This document shows, one piece after another, positions 1 to 8,218 of a stretch of DNA of 10,358 bases. The stretch lies in the NCBI GenBank assembly GCA_947253735.1, contig CAMYAU010000056.1:1-10358 (forward strand), read 5' to 3'. Below the pieces are notes generated by a model, which saw only the letters and a program-made list of their open reading frames with translations, was not told the DNA's origin and did no database searches. How positions within the stretch are numbered: the first letter of the stretch is position 1; every line of letters starts with the position of its first letter. The position numbers were made by a program, and so were the translations under genes. The stretch comes from an uncultured Varibaculum sp. (lineage in GTDB: Bacteria; Actinomycetota; Actinomycetes; Actinomycetales; Actinomycetaceae).

Positions 1-447
1 GTTGGGCCGGGGGCATCTCGTCAAAAATGGAACTATCTTCCGGAGGCCCATACCGACTTTATCTATGCGATTTTGGGAGAGGAATTCGGATTGTTCGGCA
101 CACTCTTGGTGCTGGTACTTTTCGGGTTACTAGCTTGGGTGCTTTGCCGGTTAATCATCAATTCTGCCAACTTGGCTACTCGGCTCTGCGCGGCCGGTAC
201 CCTGGGATGGATCGTGGCACAAGCCTTAATCAACATCATGGTGGTAATTGGATTCTTGCCGGTTGTGGGGGTTCCGTTACCTTTGGTTTCTTCAGGAGGC
301 TCCACCGCCTTGGCGAGCCTGATACAAATGGGGGTGCTATTAAGCTACCTGCGGGCAGAGCCGGGAGTGGCTGCGGCGGTAGCCCGAAGACCAAGGTATT
401 TACGTACCAGTAGCGCCGTCAGATTGGAAAAGCGGAATGGAAAATAA
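1..447 (+). CDS. ftsW: FtsW, septal peptidoglycan glycosyltransferase (3' end only)
   Basis: This is the last 148 codons of FtsW; the gene begins before the window and is open from base 1. FtsW is a SEDS-family membrane polymerase that links lipid II into glycan strands at the division septum, working with a class B PBP. The fragment opens with GPGASRQKW and PEAHTDF (residues 14-20), the conserved extracellular-loop signature of FtsW, followed by GEEFGL. The final SEDS motif PLPLVSSGGS is at residues 92-101; SSGG is more FtsW-like than RodA-like. Three hydrophobic stretches are visible at about residues 30-50, 58-85 and 99-117, then a short basic cytoplasmic tail rich in Arg and Lys. The stop overlaps the start of murG by 11 bases, which suggests translational coupling. 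Location next to murG also favours FtsW over RodA. Confidence 0.95.
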   Translation, partial: VGPGASRQKWNYLPEAHTDFIYAILGEEFGLFGTLLVLVLFGLLAWVLCRLIINSANLATRLCAAGTLGWIVAQALINIMVVIGFLPVVGVPLPLVSSGGSTALASLIQMGVLLSYLRAEPGVAAAVARRPRYLRTSSAVRLEKRNGK

Positions 448-1558
448 TAAATCAGTACTTTTAGCCGGAGGCGGAACTGCTGGCCATGTAAACCCTCTGC
501 TGGCAGCGGCCCGTAGTTTGCGAGATAAAGGCTGGCAGGTAACTATTGTTGGCACCCGGGAAGGTAAAGAAACCGAGTTAGTGCCGGCTGCTGGTTTCGA
601 GTTGCACTATATTCCGCGGATACCGCTGCCACGGCGTCCTTCTTTGCAGTTTTTCACTATTCCTACGCGGATGCGCGCTACCGTGGGAAAAATTGAATCC
701 CTGATTCGAGAAAAAAAGGTGAGCGTGGTGATCGGTTTTGGAGGCTACGTTTCTACTCCCGCATATTTAGCGGCACGACGCACGCAAGTTCCGCTGGTGA
801 TTCACGAACAAAATGCGCGTCCCGGTCTGGCAAACCGTCTCGGTGCCCGCTGGGCGAAAGCAGTGGCATTAACTTTTCCCTCTACGAAACTGCAGGCCAA
901 GCGAGGTGAAACTGTTTGTATCGGTTTACCCTTGCGTCCAGAAATAGGGGAGCTGGCCAGGAAGCGGCAGGACCCGCAGGAAAAACAACGTCAGCGCGCG
1001 GCAGCACTGAAGTCGTTTGAACTTGATCCGCAGTTGTCAACCTTACTGGTAACCGGAGGGTCTTTGGGGGCACTTTCGTTAAACCAAGCTCTACAGGAGT
1101 CAGCTGCCCAACTGCCCGAGAATATACAGGTAATTCATTTAACCGGGAAAGGAAAGGATGAGCCGGTGCTCCGCGCTCTTCCCGAATCCCTAAAGTCACG
1201 CTACCGCATCTTGGATTACCTAGTGGATATGGAGCGGGCATTAGCGGCAGCTGACCTGGTGGTTTGTCGTTCCGGGGCGGGTACCGTGGCGGAGATGACC
1301 GCCCTAGCGCTACCGGCGGTTTATGTTCCGTTGCCAATTGGCAACGGGGAACAGCGTCTTAATGCTGAAGATGCGGTAAAAAGCGGGGGCGCTCTGCTAG
1401 TAGATAATGCCCAGTTCGATGTAGATTTCGTAACCGGCAAGGTAGTGCCGCTGCTATTGTCGCCCGAGCGCTTGCAACAAATGTCGCAGGCTCTCCCAGA
1501 AGAGAGGATTGACGCCGCGGAAAAACTGGCGAAAATCGCGGAGGAAGTAATTAGATGA
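437..1558 (+). CDS. murG: MurG, lipid II synthase (UDP-GlcNAc transferase)
   Basis: MurG transfers GlcNAc from UDP-GlcNAc to lipid I on the inner face of the membrane, giving lipid II, the substrate of FtsW. The 373-residue length is normal. The N-terminal Rossmann domain starts with the glycine loop AGGGTAGHVNP (residues 10-20), where His17 matches the conserved family histidine. GFGGYVSTPA and HEQNARPGLANR follow. The C-terminal GT-B domain has TGGSLGALSLN, then CRSGAGTVAE with Glu286, expected to bind the ribose of UDP-GlcNAc, and PIGNGEQRLNA (about residues 300-310), the acceptor/donor loop typical of actinobacteria. No signal peptide or membrane span is seen, as expected for a peripheral membrane enzyme. 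The ATG start lies inside the end of ftsW with only a weak GGAAA upstream, so initiation probably depends on ftsW translation. A 20-base perfect palindrome lies in the PIGNGE codons. Confidence 0.98.
   Translation: MENNKSVLLAGGGTAGHVNPLLAAARSLRDKGWQVTIVGTREGKETELVPAAGFELHYIPRIPLPRRPSLQFFTIPTRMRATVGKIESLIREKKVSVVIGFGGYVSTPAYLAARRTQVPLVIHEQNARPGLANRLGARWAKAVALTFPSTKLQAKRGETVCIGLPLRPEIGELARKRQDPQEKQRQRAAALKSFELDPQLSTLLVTGGSLGALSLNQALQESAAQLPENIQVIHLTGKGKDEPVLRALPESLKSRYRILDYLVDMERALAAADLVVCRSGAGTVAEMTALALPAVYVPLPIGNGEQRLNAEDAVKSGGALLVDNAQFDVDFVTGKVVPLLLSPERLQQMSQALPEERIDAAEKLAKIAEEVIR
1328..1347. repeat. Perfect 20-base palindrome inside murG
   Basis: The half-site CCGTTGCCAA is followed directly by its exact reverse complement, with no spacer. 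It covers the codons of the conserved PLPIGNG segment of MurG, so the protein sequence constrains most of its bases. It could be a protein-binding site, an mRNA or single-strand DNA hairpin, or a coincidence of codon choice. No function is assigned. Confidence 0.6.
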
Positions 1559-2958
1559 GCAAGAAATATCATTTTATCGGGGTTGGCGGTGCTGGTATGT
1601 CAGTGGTGGCCCAGCTTTTTGCCGCGCGTGGCTGGGAACTGACCGGTTCGGATCAAAATGATTCAGAGAATTTGAAAAGGCTCCGCAACCTGGGGATCGA
1701 ATGTTGGGTGGGTACGAAGCCGCAGCGCATTAATTCCGAAATGATCATCGTCTATTCCAGCGCAATTCGTCCTAGTAATCCGGAATTTGCAGCCGGTAAA
1801 ACCGCAGGTTGCGAATTTATGCATCGCTCGCAAGCGTTAGCGTTAGCATCTGCGGATCGCAAGTTTGTGGCCGTGGCTGGGGCGCATGGTAAAACCACTA
1901 CCTCTGGCATGTTGGCACAAACCCTTTCTCAGCTCGGAGCGGATCCATCTTTCGCAGTCGGTGGGATAGTTCGCCATTACCAAACCGGCGCCCATCTGGG
2001 TAAAGGCGAATATTTTATAGCCGAGGCTGACGAATCTGATGGTTCTTTCCTTAATTACCGACCCCAGATAGCGATTATTACCAATATTGAGCCCGATCAT
2101 CTTGATAATTATGGTTCTGCAGAAAAATTTGCGGAAGCATTTTTCAATTTTAGTAACTGTATTAAACCAGGGGGAACCCTGATAGTTTGCACTGATGATC
2201 CCGGTTGTTGCCAGTTGGTGGAACGGTTGCGCTCGTTGCCCGAAGAATCTGAGGCAGCGCAAATCCAGATTCTTGGGTATGGGATGGAACCCTCATCTCT
2301 TAATCTAGACGAGTTTTGCCTAATTAAGCTGCATACGGAAGATCCGACCTCGGTATCTGCAGATTTCATAGTGGCCGGGAAAACTACTGCGGTACGTCTA
2401 CCGATGCCGGGACGACACAATCTATTGAACGCGGCGGCAGTATTCCTGGCCACGAAAGTTGCGGGTTTTTCTGCGTCGGAAACTGCTGGGGTTTTAGGAG
2501 ATTTCGAGGGTACCGCGCGCCGTTTTGAAACAAAGGGAGAAGTAGGGCGGATCCGAGTGATTGATGATTATGCGCATCACCCTACCGAGGTGGAAGCACT
2601 TATGCGCCAGGCACGTGAAGCTGCCGCCGGAGGACGGGTCCTAGTCTTATTTCAGCCGCATCTGTATTCCCGTACGCGTAACTTTGCCACCCGATTTGCC
2701 CGTGCCCTGGACCTGGCGGATCAGGTAATTGTTTGTGATATTTACCGGGCGCGCGAAGATCCTATCCCCGGGGTGACCTCCCAGTTAATCACCGCGCAAA
2801 TGCAGCGCGGTTCCTACCTAGGGGATCGCGATGAAGCGGCGCGTCTGCTCGCCAAGGCAGCCCACCCGGGGGATCTGATCCTCACGGTAGGTGCCGGAGA
2901 CGTGACCGTGGCCGGGGGTCTAATTTTAGAAATGTTAACTCAGAGGTTTTCGCAGTGA
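1555..2958 (+). CDS. murC: MurC, UDP-N-acetylmuramate--L-alanine ligase
   Basis: MurC is the cytoplasmic ATP-dependent ligase that joins L-alanine to UDP-MurNAc, the first step of stem-peptide assembly. The 467-residue length is normal. Domain 1 opens with the UDP-binding loop FIGVGGAGMS (residues 7-16). The ATP-binding P-loop GAHGKTTT has Lys113. EADESDGSF (157-165) and NIEPDHLDNYG with His182 are the metal and substrate motifs of the Mur ligase central domain. DDYAHHPTE (337-345) and FQPHLYSRT (366-374) are the C-terminal-domain motifs that distinguish MurC from MurD, MurE and MurF. The ATG overlaps the murG stop as ATGA and is preceded by a strong GGAGGA 9 bases upstream, which fixes the start. 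Its position between murG and ftsQ is the standard actinobacterial dcw order. Confidence 0.98.
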   Translation: MSKKYHFIGVGGAGMSVVAQLFAARGWELTGSDQNDSENLKRLRNLGIECWVGTKPQRINSEMIIVYSSAIRPSNPEFAAGKTAGCEFMHRSQALALASADRKFVAVAGAHGKTTTSGMLAQTLSQLGADPSFAVGGIVRHYQTGAHLGKGEYFIAEADESDGSFLNYRPQIAIITNIEPDHLDNYGSAEKFAEAFFNFSNCIKPGGTLIVCTDDPGCCQLVERLRSLPEESEAAQIQILGYGMEPSSLNLDEFCLIKLHTEDPTSVSADFIVAGKTTAVRLPMPGRHNLLNAAAVFLATKVAGFSASETAGVLGDFEGTARRFETKGEVGRIRVIDDYAHHPTEVEALMRQAREAAAGGRVLVLFQPHLYSRTRNFATRFARALDLADQVIVCDIYRAREDPIPGVTSQLITAQMQRGSYLGDRDEAARLLAKAAHPGDLILTVGAGDVTVAGGLILEMLTQRFSQ

Positions 2959-3845
2959 CTTCTCACAAATCTTCTTTCTCCCGCCGATCTTCAGCCACTG
3001 AGGTATCTAAAGGTACTCGAGCGCGCGCGAATCGACGGCAAAGGGGCAGGAGAGAGGGCAAGGAGGTGTCGCTACCGCGCTCCCGGCAGGTAACTTTAGC
3101 TTCCAAAGATCGGGCAGTTATCTCTAGCGGACTGGCACAGCGCCGTGAAGAAATCGCGCAGATAAAGCGGCACAAACGGCTGCGACGCAGCGCTATCGGG
3201 GCTTTGCTAGTGGCAGTCATAGCGACTTTGGGGTACCTGTTTTGGTTTTCTCCAGTATTTGCTTATGATCCGGGGCAAACAAGAGTTATGGGGGCTAGTA
3301 TGCAAGTTCCTGCTCAACAGGTAAAAGATGCGCTTTCATCCTATGCAGGAAAACCTTTACTTCGGGTTCCTACCGGCCAGTTAGCTTCTACGCTAAAAAA
3401 AGATAATCCTTGGATCAAAGAGATTAAGGTGCAGCGGGAGTTTCCCCGTGGGTTGACAGTCCATTTAACGCTACGTAATCCCGTAGCTAAAACCGGGCAA
3501 GGAATGCTAATTGATTTGGACGGAAAGGTATTTCCAGCTAAAGGCTTCGAGGTATCAAATCTGGTGACAGTAGCCAGTTCCTGCTCGGTCAGTGATAACG
3601 GTGAGTGTTTAAAATCGGCAGCCACCGTGGTGAATTCTTTGCCTCCTGAAATTAAAGAGAAAATTGCACAGGCTCAAACGGCACGATTAGACAATATCGA
3701 GTTGGAATTAAAATCAGGGGCAAAAGTTATCTGGGGTGCCAGCCGGGATAATCAAAAGAAAACACAGGTACTGATGGTGCTCTTACAACGAGGCGGAACC
3801 GTTTATAACGTCACAGATTACGCACATCCGACGATTACCGGTTAG
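2955..3845 (+). CDS. ftsQ: FtsQ (DivIB-type) cell division protein
   Basis: FtsQ is a bitopic membrane protein that connects early and late divisome proteins at the septum. The 296 residues show a long, strongly basic cytoplasmic tail (about residues 1-80, many Arg and Lys), one membrane span (about 81-101, IGALLVAVIATLGYLFWF), then an extracytoplasmic part. Residues about 104-176 fit a POTRA domain (VMGASMQVPAQQV ... LLRVPTGQLASTL ... NPWIKEIKVQREFPRGLTVHL), followed by the FtsQ/DivIB C-terminal domain ending in YNVTDYAHPTITG. The start is GTG, overlapping the murC stop as GTGA. AGAGG 8 bases upstream is a modest ribosome binding site, so coupling to murC is likely. The family is poorly conserved in sequence, so the call rests on topology, POTRA features and position. 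ftsZ, its usual downstream neighbour, is absent. Confidence 0.93.
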   Translation: MTSHKSSFSRRSSATEVSKGTRARANRRQRGRREGKEVSLPRSRQVTLASKDRAVISSGLAQRREEIAQIKRHKRLRRSAIGALLVAVIATLGYLFWFSPVFAYDPGQTRVMGASMQVPAQQVKDALSSYAGKPLLRVPTGQLASTLKKDNPWIKEIKVQREFPRGLTVHLTLRNPVAKTGQGMLIDLDGKVFPAKGFEVSNLVTVASSCSVSDNGECLKSAATVVNSLPPEIKEKIAQAQTARLDNIELELKSGAKVIWGASRDNQKKTQVLMVLLQRGGTVYNVTDYAHPTITG

Positions 3846-3986
3846 GGCGTGGATGCAGGTAAAGCCAAATTAAGGTCATCAGCGATAAATAATAATTTAG
3901 CTACAGATTTCATCTCCTCAACGCAAAAATCGGGCGGAGTCCGTTATGGGGTAGGCTTTGAGGGAGTAATGAAGGGAGAAAAATCC
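3846..3986 (+). other. Noncoding gap and leader before leuS
   Basis: These 141 bases separate the dcw genes from leuS. The leuS frame stays open back to a GTG at 3849, but the encoded residues are not LeuRS-like and that start has no ribosome binding site, so I read the stretch as untranslated. It holds an AT-rich patch (about 3884-3898, AAATAATAATTT) that could be part of a promoter, but no convincing -35 was found. There is no T-box sequence (no AGGGTGG...ACCGCG) and no strong terminator hairpin after ftsQ, so read-through from the dcw operon into leuS is possible. Confidence 0.5.
3971..3978 (+). promoter_or_regulatory. Ribosome binding site that decides the leuS start
   Basis: GAAGGGAG lies 8 bases before the ATG at 3987, an ideal spacing. 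The competing in-frame ATG at 3969 has a GGGAG only about 2 bases away, and the GTG at 3849 has none. This supports translation from MSNSASD. Confidence 0.7.
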
Positions 3987-6884
3987 ATGAGCAATAGCGC
4001 CAGTGATATACCGGCATATCGTTACACCGCCAAGATGGCAGGTGAAATCGAAGAAAAGTGGCAAAAATACTGGTTAGAGCAAGGCACTTTTAATGCCGAT
4101 AACCCGGTGGGTTCCCTTGCTGGCCCTCTGGCAAAAAAAGAGTCCTTCTTCGTAATGGATATGTTCCCTTACCCGTCCGGTAAAGGCCTACACGTGGGAC
4201 ACCCCCTCGGGTATATCTCTACTGACGTCACCGGGCGTTTTCAGCGGATGCAAGGTAAAAACGTTCTTTATACCATGGGCTATGATGCTTTCGGTTTGCC
4301 CGCAGAACAGTATGCGGTAACCACTGGGCAGCATCCGCGCAAGACGACAAACGAAAATATTGCTACTATGCAGCGGCAATTAGCGCGCATTGGTCTTTCT
4401 CATGATCAACGGCGTTCTTTCGCTACTATCGATCAGGATTATTACCGCTGGACACAATGGATTTTCTTGCAGATTTTCAACTCTTGGTATGACCCGGAGG
4501 CTACCCGCCCAGATGGAGGCAAAGGTGCGGCTCGTCCTATTCAAGAGCTAATCGAAAAGTTTAGTAGCGGGGAAAAGCCTTTGCCCGAGGGGGCGAAGTG
4601 GAGTGAATTAACTCCCAAGCAGCGCGAGGATGTCCTTGAGGATTACCGTCTAGCCTACTTGTCTTATGCCCCGGTTAACTGGTGTCCGGGATTGGGGACG
4701 GTACTGGCTGATGAAGAGGTAACTTCCGAGGGGCGCTCCGAACGGGGTAACTTCCCGGTATTCCGCTCGCATCTGCGGCAATGGATGATGCGGATTACTG
4801 CCTATGGCGACCGTCTGATTCAGGATTTGTCCACCTTGGATTGGCCGGAAAAAGTACGCACTATGCAGGAGAACTGGATTGGACGCTCCCACGGTGCCAC
4901 GGTAACTTTCCAAACCGAGGGACACAGCCTGCAGGTTTACACCACGCGCCCAGATACCTTGTTTGGAGCCACTTTTATGGTGGTAGCGCCGGAACATCCG
5001 CTGCTTTCTGGACTGGGGCAAAGCGAACTTCCCCAGGGCGCCGCCCAGATCCCTGCACAGTGGCCACAGGGTACCCGGAAGGCTTGGACCGGGGGATATG
5101 AAAATCCGCAGCAGGCAGTACGCGCTTACCAGGAACAAGCAGCCGCCCGTAGCGAGCTTGAACGCGGAGAAGATGCCCGCGAAAAGACCGGGGTATTTAC
5201 CGGTTTATTTGCGACCAACCCGGTTAATAATTGCCAGATTCCTATTTTCACTGCCGACTACGTGATGATGGGGTACGGTACAGGAGCGATTATGGCGGTT
5301 CCTGCCCACGATCAGCGTGACTGGGATTTCGCTAAGAAATTCGACCTAGACATTATCTACACCATTACCCCCGCCCCGGATGCGGATAAAGATGCTGCGT
5401 GGATTGGGGACGGGGTTATTCAGAACTCGGCTAATGACCAGATTTCCCTTAACGGTTTAGGCAAAACCGAGGCGATTAAGAAAATAACTTCTTGGCTAGA
5501 AACTGCGGGACTGGGAGAAGCTACCACAACGTATCGTCTGCGCGATTGGTTATTCTCGCGGCAACGCTATTGGGGGGAACCCTTCCCGGTAGTCTATGAC
5601 GAGGACGGAGTGGTACACGCCCTCCCTGAATCAATGTTGCCCCTGGATTTGCCGGAGGTAGATAACTTTTCTCCGCGTACTTTTGCCCCCGACGATGCTG
5701 ACTCTTCACCCGAGGCTCCACTTGGGCGCGCCGAGGACTGGATAAAAGTAGAACTGGATCTAGGACAGGGTAAAAAAACCTATTACCGGGACACTAACGT
5801 GATGCCTAACTGGGCAGGTTCCTGCTGCTACGAGCTGCGCTACCTCGACCCAGGGGAAAAGGATTTCCTAGCTAACCCCGAAAATGAACGTTACTGGATG
5901 GGGCCGCGCGAGGGTGCATCCTCGGGAGGTACCGATCTTTATGTCGGCGGGGTAGAGCACGCGGTCTTGCACTTACTCTATGCACGTTTTTGGCACAAAG
6001 TACTCTATGACCTGGGACATTTATCTAGCCTGGAGCCTTTCCATAAGCTGTTTAACCAAGGCTATATCCAGGCTTATGCCTACACCGATAAACGGGGAGC
6101 CTACGTGCCGGCATCAGAAGTAACAGGTGATGAGGCTAGCGGGTTCACCTATCAAGGGGAGCCGGTAAATCGTGAATACGGCAAGATGGGTAAATCCCTC
6201 AAGAATATCGTCACTCCTGATGATATTTGCGCCGAGTATGGGGCGGACACTTTCCGGGTATATGAAATGTCGATGGGACCGCTGGATATGTCGCGTCCGT
6301 GGGAGACCCGGGCAGTGGTGGGCTCCCAGCGCTTCTTGCAGCGGCTGTGGCGGAATGTGATTGATGAAAACACTGGTGAAGTTACCGTTAGCGAGGACGC
6401 GCCTGATTTGGAAACCCAGCGCGCCCTAGCCAAGGCGATTGCGGCAGTTACCGAGGATTATCGGGAAATGCGTCTTAACCTGGTGGTTTCGGATCTGATT
6501 GTGCTCAATAATCATTTGACTGCGCTGAAAGCGGTTCCCCGGGAAGCAGCGGAGGCGCTGGTGTTAATGATTTCTCCGCTCGCTCCCCATATCGCTGAGG
6601 AGCTTTGGAGTCGGCTGGGACATGCTTCCTCACTGGCACGTGAACCCTTCCCGGTAGTAACCGATGAATCTTTACTGGTTGAAGAGGAAATCACTGCGGT
6701 GGTGCAGATTAACGGCAAGGTGAAATATCGCCTGCAAGTTCCGCAATCTATTTCTGCAGAGGATCTAGAAAAACAGGCTTTGGAAACCGAAGTGGTCAAA
6801 CGGAATCTGGATGGTGACCAGCCCTTGAAAGTGATCGTGCGCGAACCCAAACTGGTAAATGTAGTGATAAGGAAAAAGAAATAA
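3987..6884 (+). CDS. leuS: Leucyl-tRNA synthetase
   Basis: LeuRS charges tRNA-Leu with leucine in the cytoplasm and edits mischarged tRNA. From the chosen ATG it has 965 residues, normal for actinobacteria. The class I signature is GLHVGHPLGY with HVGH at residues 69-72. WCPGLGTVLADEEV follows in the first part of the Rossmann fold. The CP1 editing domain shows TTRPDTLFGATFMVVAPEHP (from residue 319) and GYGTGAIMAVPAHDQRD (429-445), including the conserved HDQRD aspartate that discriminates against non-cognate amino acids. The second signature is KMGKS (733-737) in REYGKMGKSLKNIVTPDD, the form I associate with actinobacterial LeuRS rather than canonical KMSKS. The anticodon-binding helical domain and C-terminal tRNA-contact domain (INGKVKYRL near the end) complete the enzyme. 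No frameshift or missing motif is seen. An upstream in-frame GTG at 3849 would add 46 unlikely residues. Confidence 0.98.
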   Translation: MSNSASDIPAYRYTAKMAGEIEEKWQKYWLEQGTFNADNPVGSLAGPLAKKESFFVMDMFPYPSGKGLHVGHPLGYISTDVTGRFQRMQGKNVLYTMGYDAFGLPAEQYAVTTGQHPRKTTNENIATMQRQLARIGLSHDQRRSFATIDQDYYRWTQWIFLQIFNSWYDPEATRPDGGKGAARPIQELIEKFSSGEKPLPEGAKWSELTPKQREDVLEDYRLAYLSYAPVNWCPGLGTVLADEEVTSEGRSERGNFPVFRSHLRQWMMRITAYGDRLIQDLSTLDWPEKVRTMQENWIGRSHGATVTFQTEGHSLQVYTTRPDTLFGATFMVVAPEHPLLSGLGQSELPQGAAQIPAQWPQGTRKAWTGGYENPQQAVRAYQEQAAARSELERGEDAREKTGVFTGLFATNPVNNCQIPIFTADYVMMGYGTGAIMAVPAHDQRDWDFAKKFDLDIIYTITPAPDADKDAAWIGDGVIQNSANDQISLNGLGKTEAIKKITSWLETAGLGEATTTYRLRDWLFSRQRYWGEPFPVVYDEDGVVHALPESMLPLDLPEVDNFSPRTFAPDDADSSPEAPLGRAEDWIKVELDLGQGKKTYYRDTNVMPNWAGSCCYELRYLDPGEKDFLANPENERYWMGPREGASSGGTDLYVGGVEHAVLHLLYARFWHKVLYDLGHLSSLEPFHKLFNQGYIQAYAYTDKRGAYVPASEVTGDEASGFTYQGEPVNREYGKMGKSLKNIVTPDDICAEYGADTFRVYEMSMGPLDMSRPWETRAVVGSQRFLQRLWRNVIDENTGEVTVSEDAPDLETQRALAKAIAAVTEDYREMRLNLVVSDLIVLNNHLTALKAVPREAAEALVLMISPLAPHIAEELWSRLGHASSLAREPFPVVTDESLLVEEEITAVVQINGKVKYRLQVPQSISAEDLEKQALETEVVKRNLDGDQPLKVIVREPKLVNVVIRKKK

Positions 6885-6957
6885 GTAATGAGCTGACCAG
6901 GGCAGATGGGTATTAAACTCGGATGCGATGGCAAGAGCGATTCTCTTATTGATTTTT

Positions 6958-6963
6958 AAGGAG
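6958..6963 (+). promoter_or_regulatory. Ribosome binding site supporting a TTG start
   Basis: AAGGAG stands 5 bases before TTG at 6969. The first in-frame ATG (6987) lies 18 bases further in with no comparable site, so TTG is the better start. Confidence 0.65.
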
Positions 6964-6968
6964 CAGAG

Positions 6969-7982
6969 TTGAGTTTCGAAACTTGGATGCTTAAGGCGGG
7001 CAATGACTCGGTATCGATTGCTGAAATCGGGGCGACTGTCTTGGATTGGCAGGTTGAGGATGATTTTCAGGTTCTTGGAGAGGGGCCTCAACCTGGTGAA
7101 GGTGCGCAAGTATTGCAACGGCGCACGGTACATGTAGTTGACGGTTACCGAGATGCGGACGAGTTACGAAACATGAACGGCTTCCGCAATGCGGTGATGG
7201 CTCCCTGGTCGAATCGTTTGCGGGATGGAAAATACAATTTCCAAGGCCGCGAATACGATTTTAAAGGCAAGACCATTGGAGGACCGCTTGCGTTACACGG
7301 TTTGGTGGCAGATCAACCTTTCGAGTTAGTCGAGTCCGGGGAAGACTTTCTTAAGGCTAAAGTTCAGGTACCTAAAATTGAGGCTTATCCGTTCGAGGTG
7401 GAAGTAGAGGTCACTTACCGACTCTTAGCTGATCCGCATCGCTTGGAACTAGATCTAGTGGCTCGAAATAGGGGAGAGGAAGACGCTCCGATTACTTTGG
7501 GCTGGCATCCGTATCTAACCTGTCAAGGGGGCAGTGCGGAAACTACGAAAATTACGGTGCCCTCTCAGGTTAGGATCCAGGCTGATAAGAATCTGATTCC
7601 TAAACCAGGAGTAAAAGGATTTTCTACCCAGACTTACCCGGTTACTTTGGTACATCGCCGGGATATTGACTGGGGGATGACCTCCTTGGTGGAAGAAAAT
7701 GGTGTGGCAACTGCGGTAGTTGACCATGTAGATGGTTCTCAGACTGCCGTAGAGTTACGGGGAGCCCGTCAAGGTTTAGGCTTAGGATCATTCCAAATTT
7801 ATACCGGCCAAGATTTAGGGTATCGCCGCGGGATATCGGTAGCAGTAGAGCCGTTACTAGCCATGACGGATGCTTTTAATCGTCCAGAATGCGAAGATCT
7901 GATTACGGTGGGGCCGGGGCAAGCACAAGAATTGCATGCTGCACTAGAACATCGTCCTCCTAATTCTTTGAAAGATCTCTGA
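6969..7982 (+). CDS. Aldose 1-epimerase (galactose mutarotase) family protein
   Basis: This 337-residue protein belongs to the GalM-like family, which interconverts alpha and beta anomers of aldoses such as galactose or glucose in the cytoplasm. Visible family features in order are APWSNRLRDG with Asn82 and Arg83 (substrate-binding pair), GGPLALHGLV with His110, LGWHPYL with His180 (the expected acid), and VAVEPLLAMTDAFN with Glu294 (the expected base). All three catalytic-type residues are present, so it should be active. The NRLRDG and ALHGLV forms resemble the YihR-like branch more than classical GalM, so the sugar is uncertain and no gene symbol is given. The start is TTG, chosen because of the AAGGAG upstream. 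It follows leuS by 84 bases with no strong terminator, so co-transcription is possible. Its other neighbour encodes a secreted galactoside-releasing enzyme, which may or may not be functionally linked. Confidence 0.88.
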   Translation: MSFETWMLKAGNDSVSIAEIGATVLDWQVEDDFQVLGEGPQPGEGAQVLQRRTVHVVDGYRDADELRNMNGFRNAVMAPWSNRLRDGKYNFQGREYDFKGKTIGGPLALHGLVADQPFELVESGEDFLKAKVQVPKIEAYPFEVEVEVTYRLLADPHRLELDLVARNRGEEDAPITLGWHPYLTCQGGSAETTKITVPSQVRIQADKNLIPKPGVKGFSTQTYPVTLVHRRDIDWGMTSLVEENGVATAVVDHVDGSQTAVELRGARQGLGLGSFQIYTGQDLGYRRGISVAVEPLLAMTDAFNRPECEDLITVGPGQAQELHAALEHRPPNSLKDL

Positions 7983-8133
7983 TATGCCCAATTCCTGATC
8001 CTAGTTTCAACTCGGGTGAGGGATTTATTTCTGGAATATTCAAGCCTGGCGCTTAGGCGATAGCATTTTTCGGGAATATGCCTGTTGGGCTGCGCAGGTC
8101 GTAAGTAGCTGCTGGATCTGGGGTATTTTTTAG

Positions 8134-8218
8134 CGGTTTATCCCGGTTGTCCCGGTAGGAAGATTAGTGCTGACTAATGGGGAATGTGATGCTTACTTGG
8201 CCTCGGTTTATCGGTTGT
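8134..8218 (+). repeat. Two-copy CGGTTTATC...GGTTGT direct repeat
   Basis: CGGTTTATC followed by CCGGTTGT occurs at 8134-8150. CGGTTTATC followed by GGTTGT occurs at 8204-8218, 70 bases later, differing by a 2-base deletion. The first copy also contains TCCCGGT twice with a period of 9 bases (8141-8147 and 8150-8156). The second copy runs into the large hairpin. These may be binding sites for a regulator of the GH101 gene, or a small local duplication. Confidence 0.45.
8163..8178. repeat. Short inverted repeat (6-base arms, 4-base loop)
   Basis: ATTAGT and ACTAAT are exact reverse complements around GCTG. It lies between the two CGGTTTATC copies. It could be an operator half-site pair or a small RNA hairpin; short dyads also arise by chance. 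Confidence 0.35.

Noticed and set aside
3853..3873. Short leader peptide (MQVKPN) before leuS as an attenuation peptide
   Set aside because: It contains no leucine codons, has no clear ribosome binding site, and no terminator/antiterminator pair follows.
3849..3986. N-terminal extension of LeuRS from the GTG at 3849
   Set aside because: The 46 extra residues do not resemble the LeuRS N-terminus, the GTG is 3 bases after the ftsQ stop with no ribosome binding site, and the ATG at 3987 has an ideal one.
3846..3986. T-box riboswitch in front of leuS
   Set aside because: The gap is too short for a full T-box and the conserved T-box bulge sequence is absent.
4650..5138. 162-codon open frame on the minus strand within leuS
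   Set aside because: It lies wholly opposite well-conserved LeuRS codons, and its translation has no family-like motifs. It is a shadow of the real gene.
6933..6957. Rho-independent terminator between leuS and the epimerase gene
   Set aside because: The stem AAGAG/CTCTT has only 5 base pairs, is AT-rich, and the T-run follows after a 4-base interruption. It is too weak to call.
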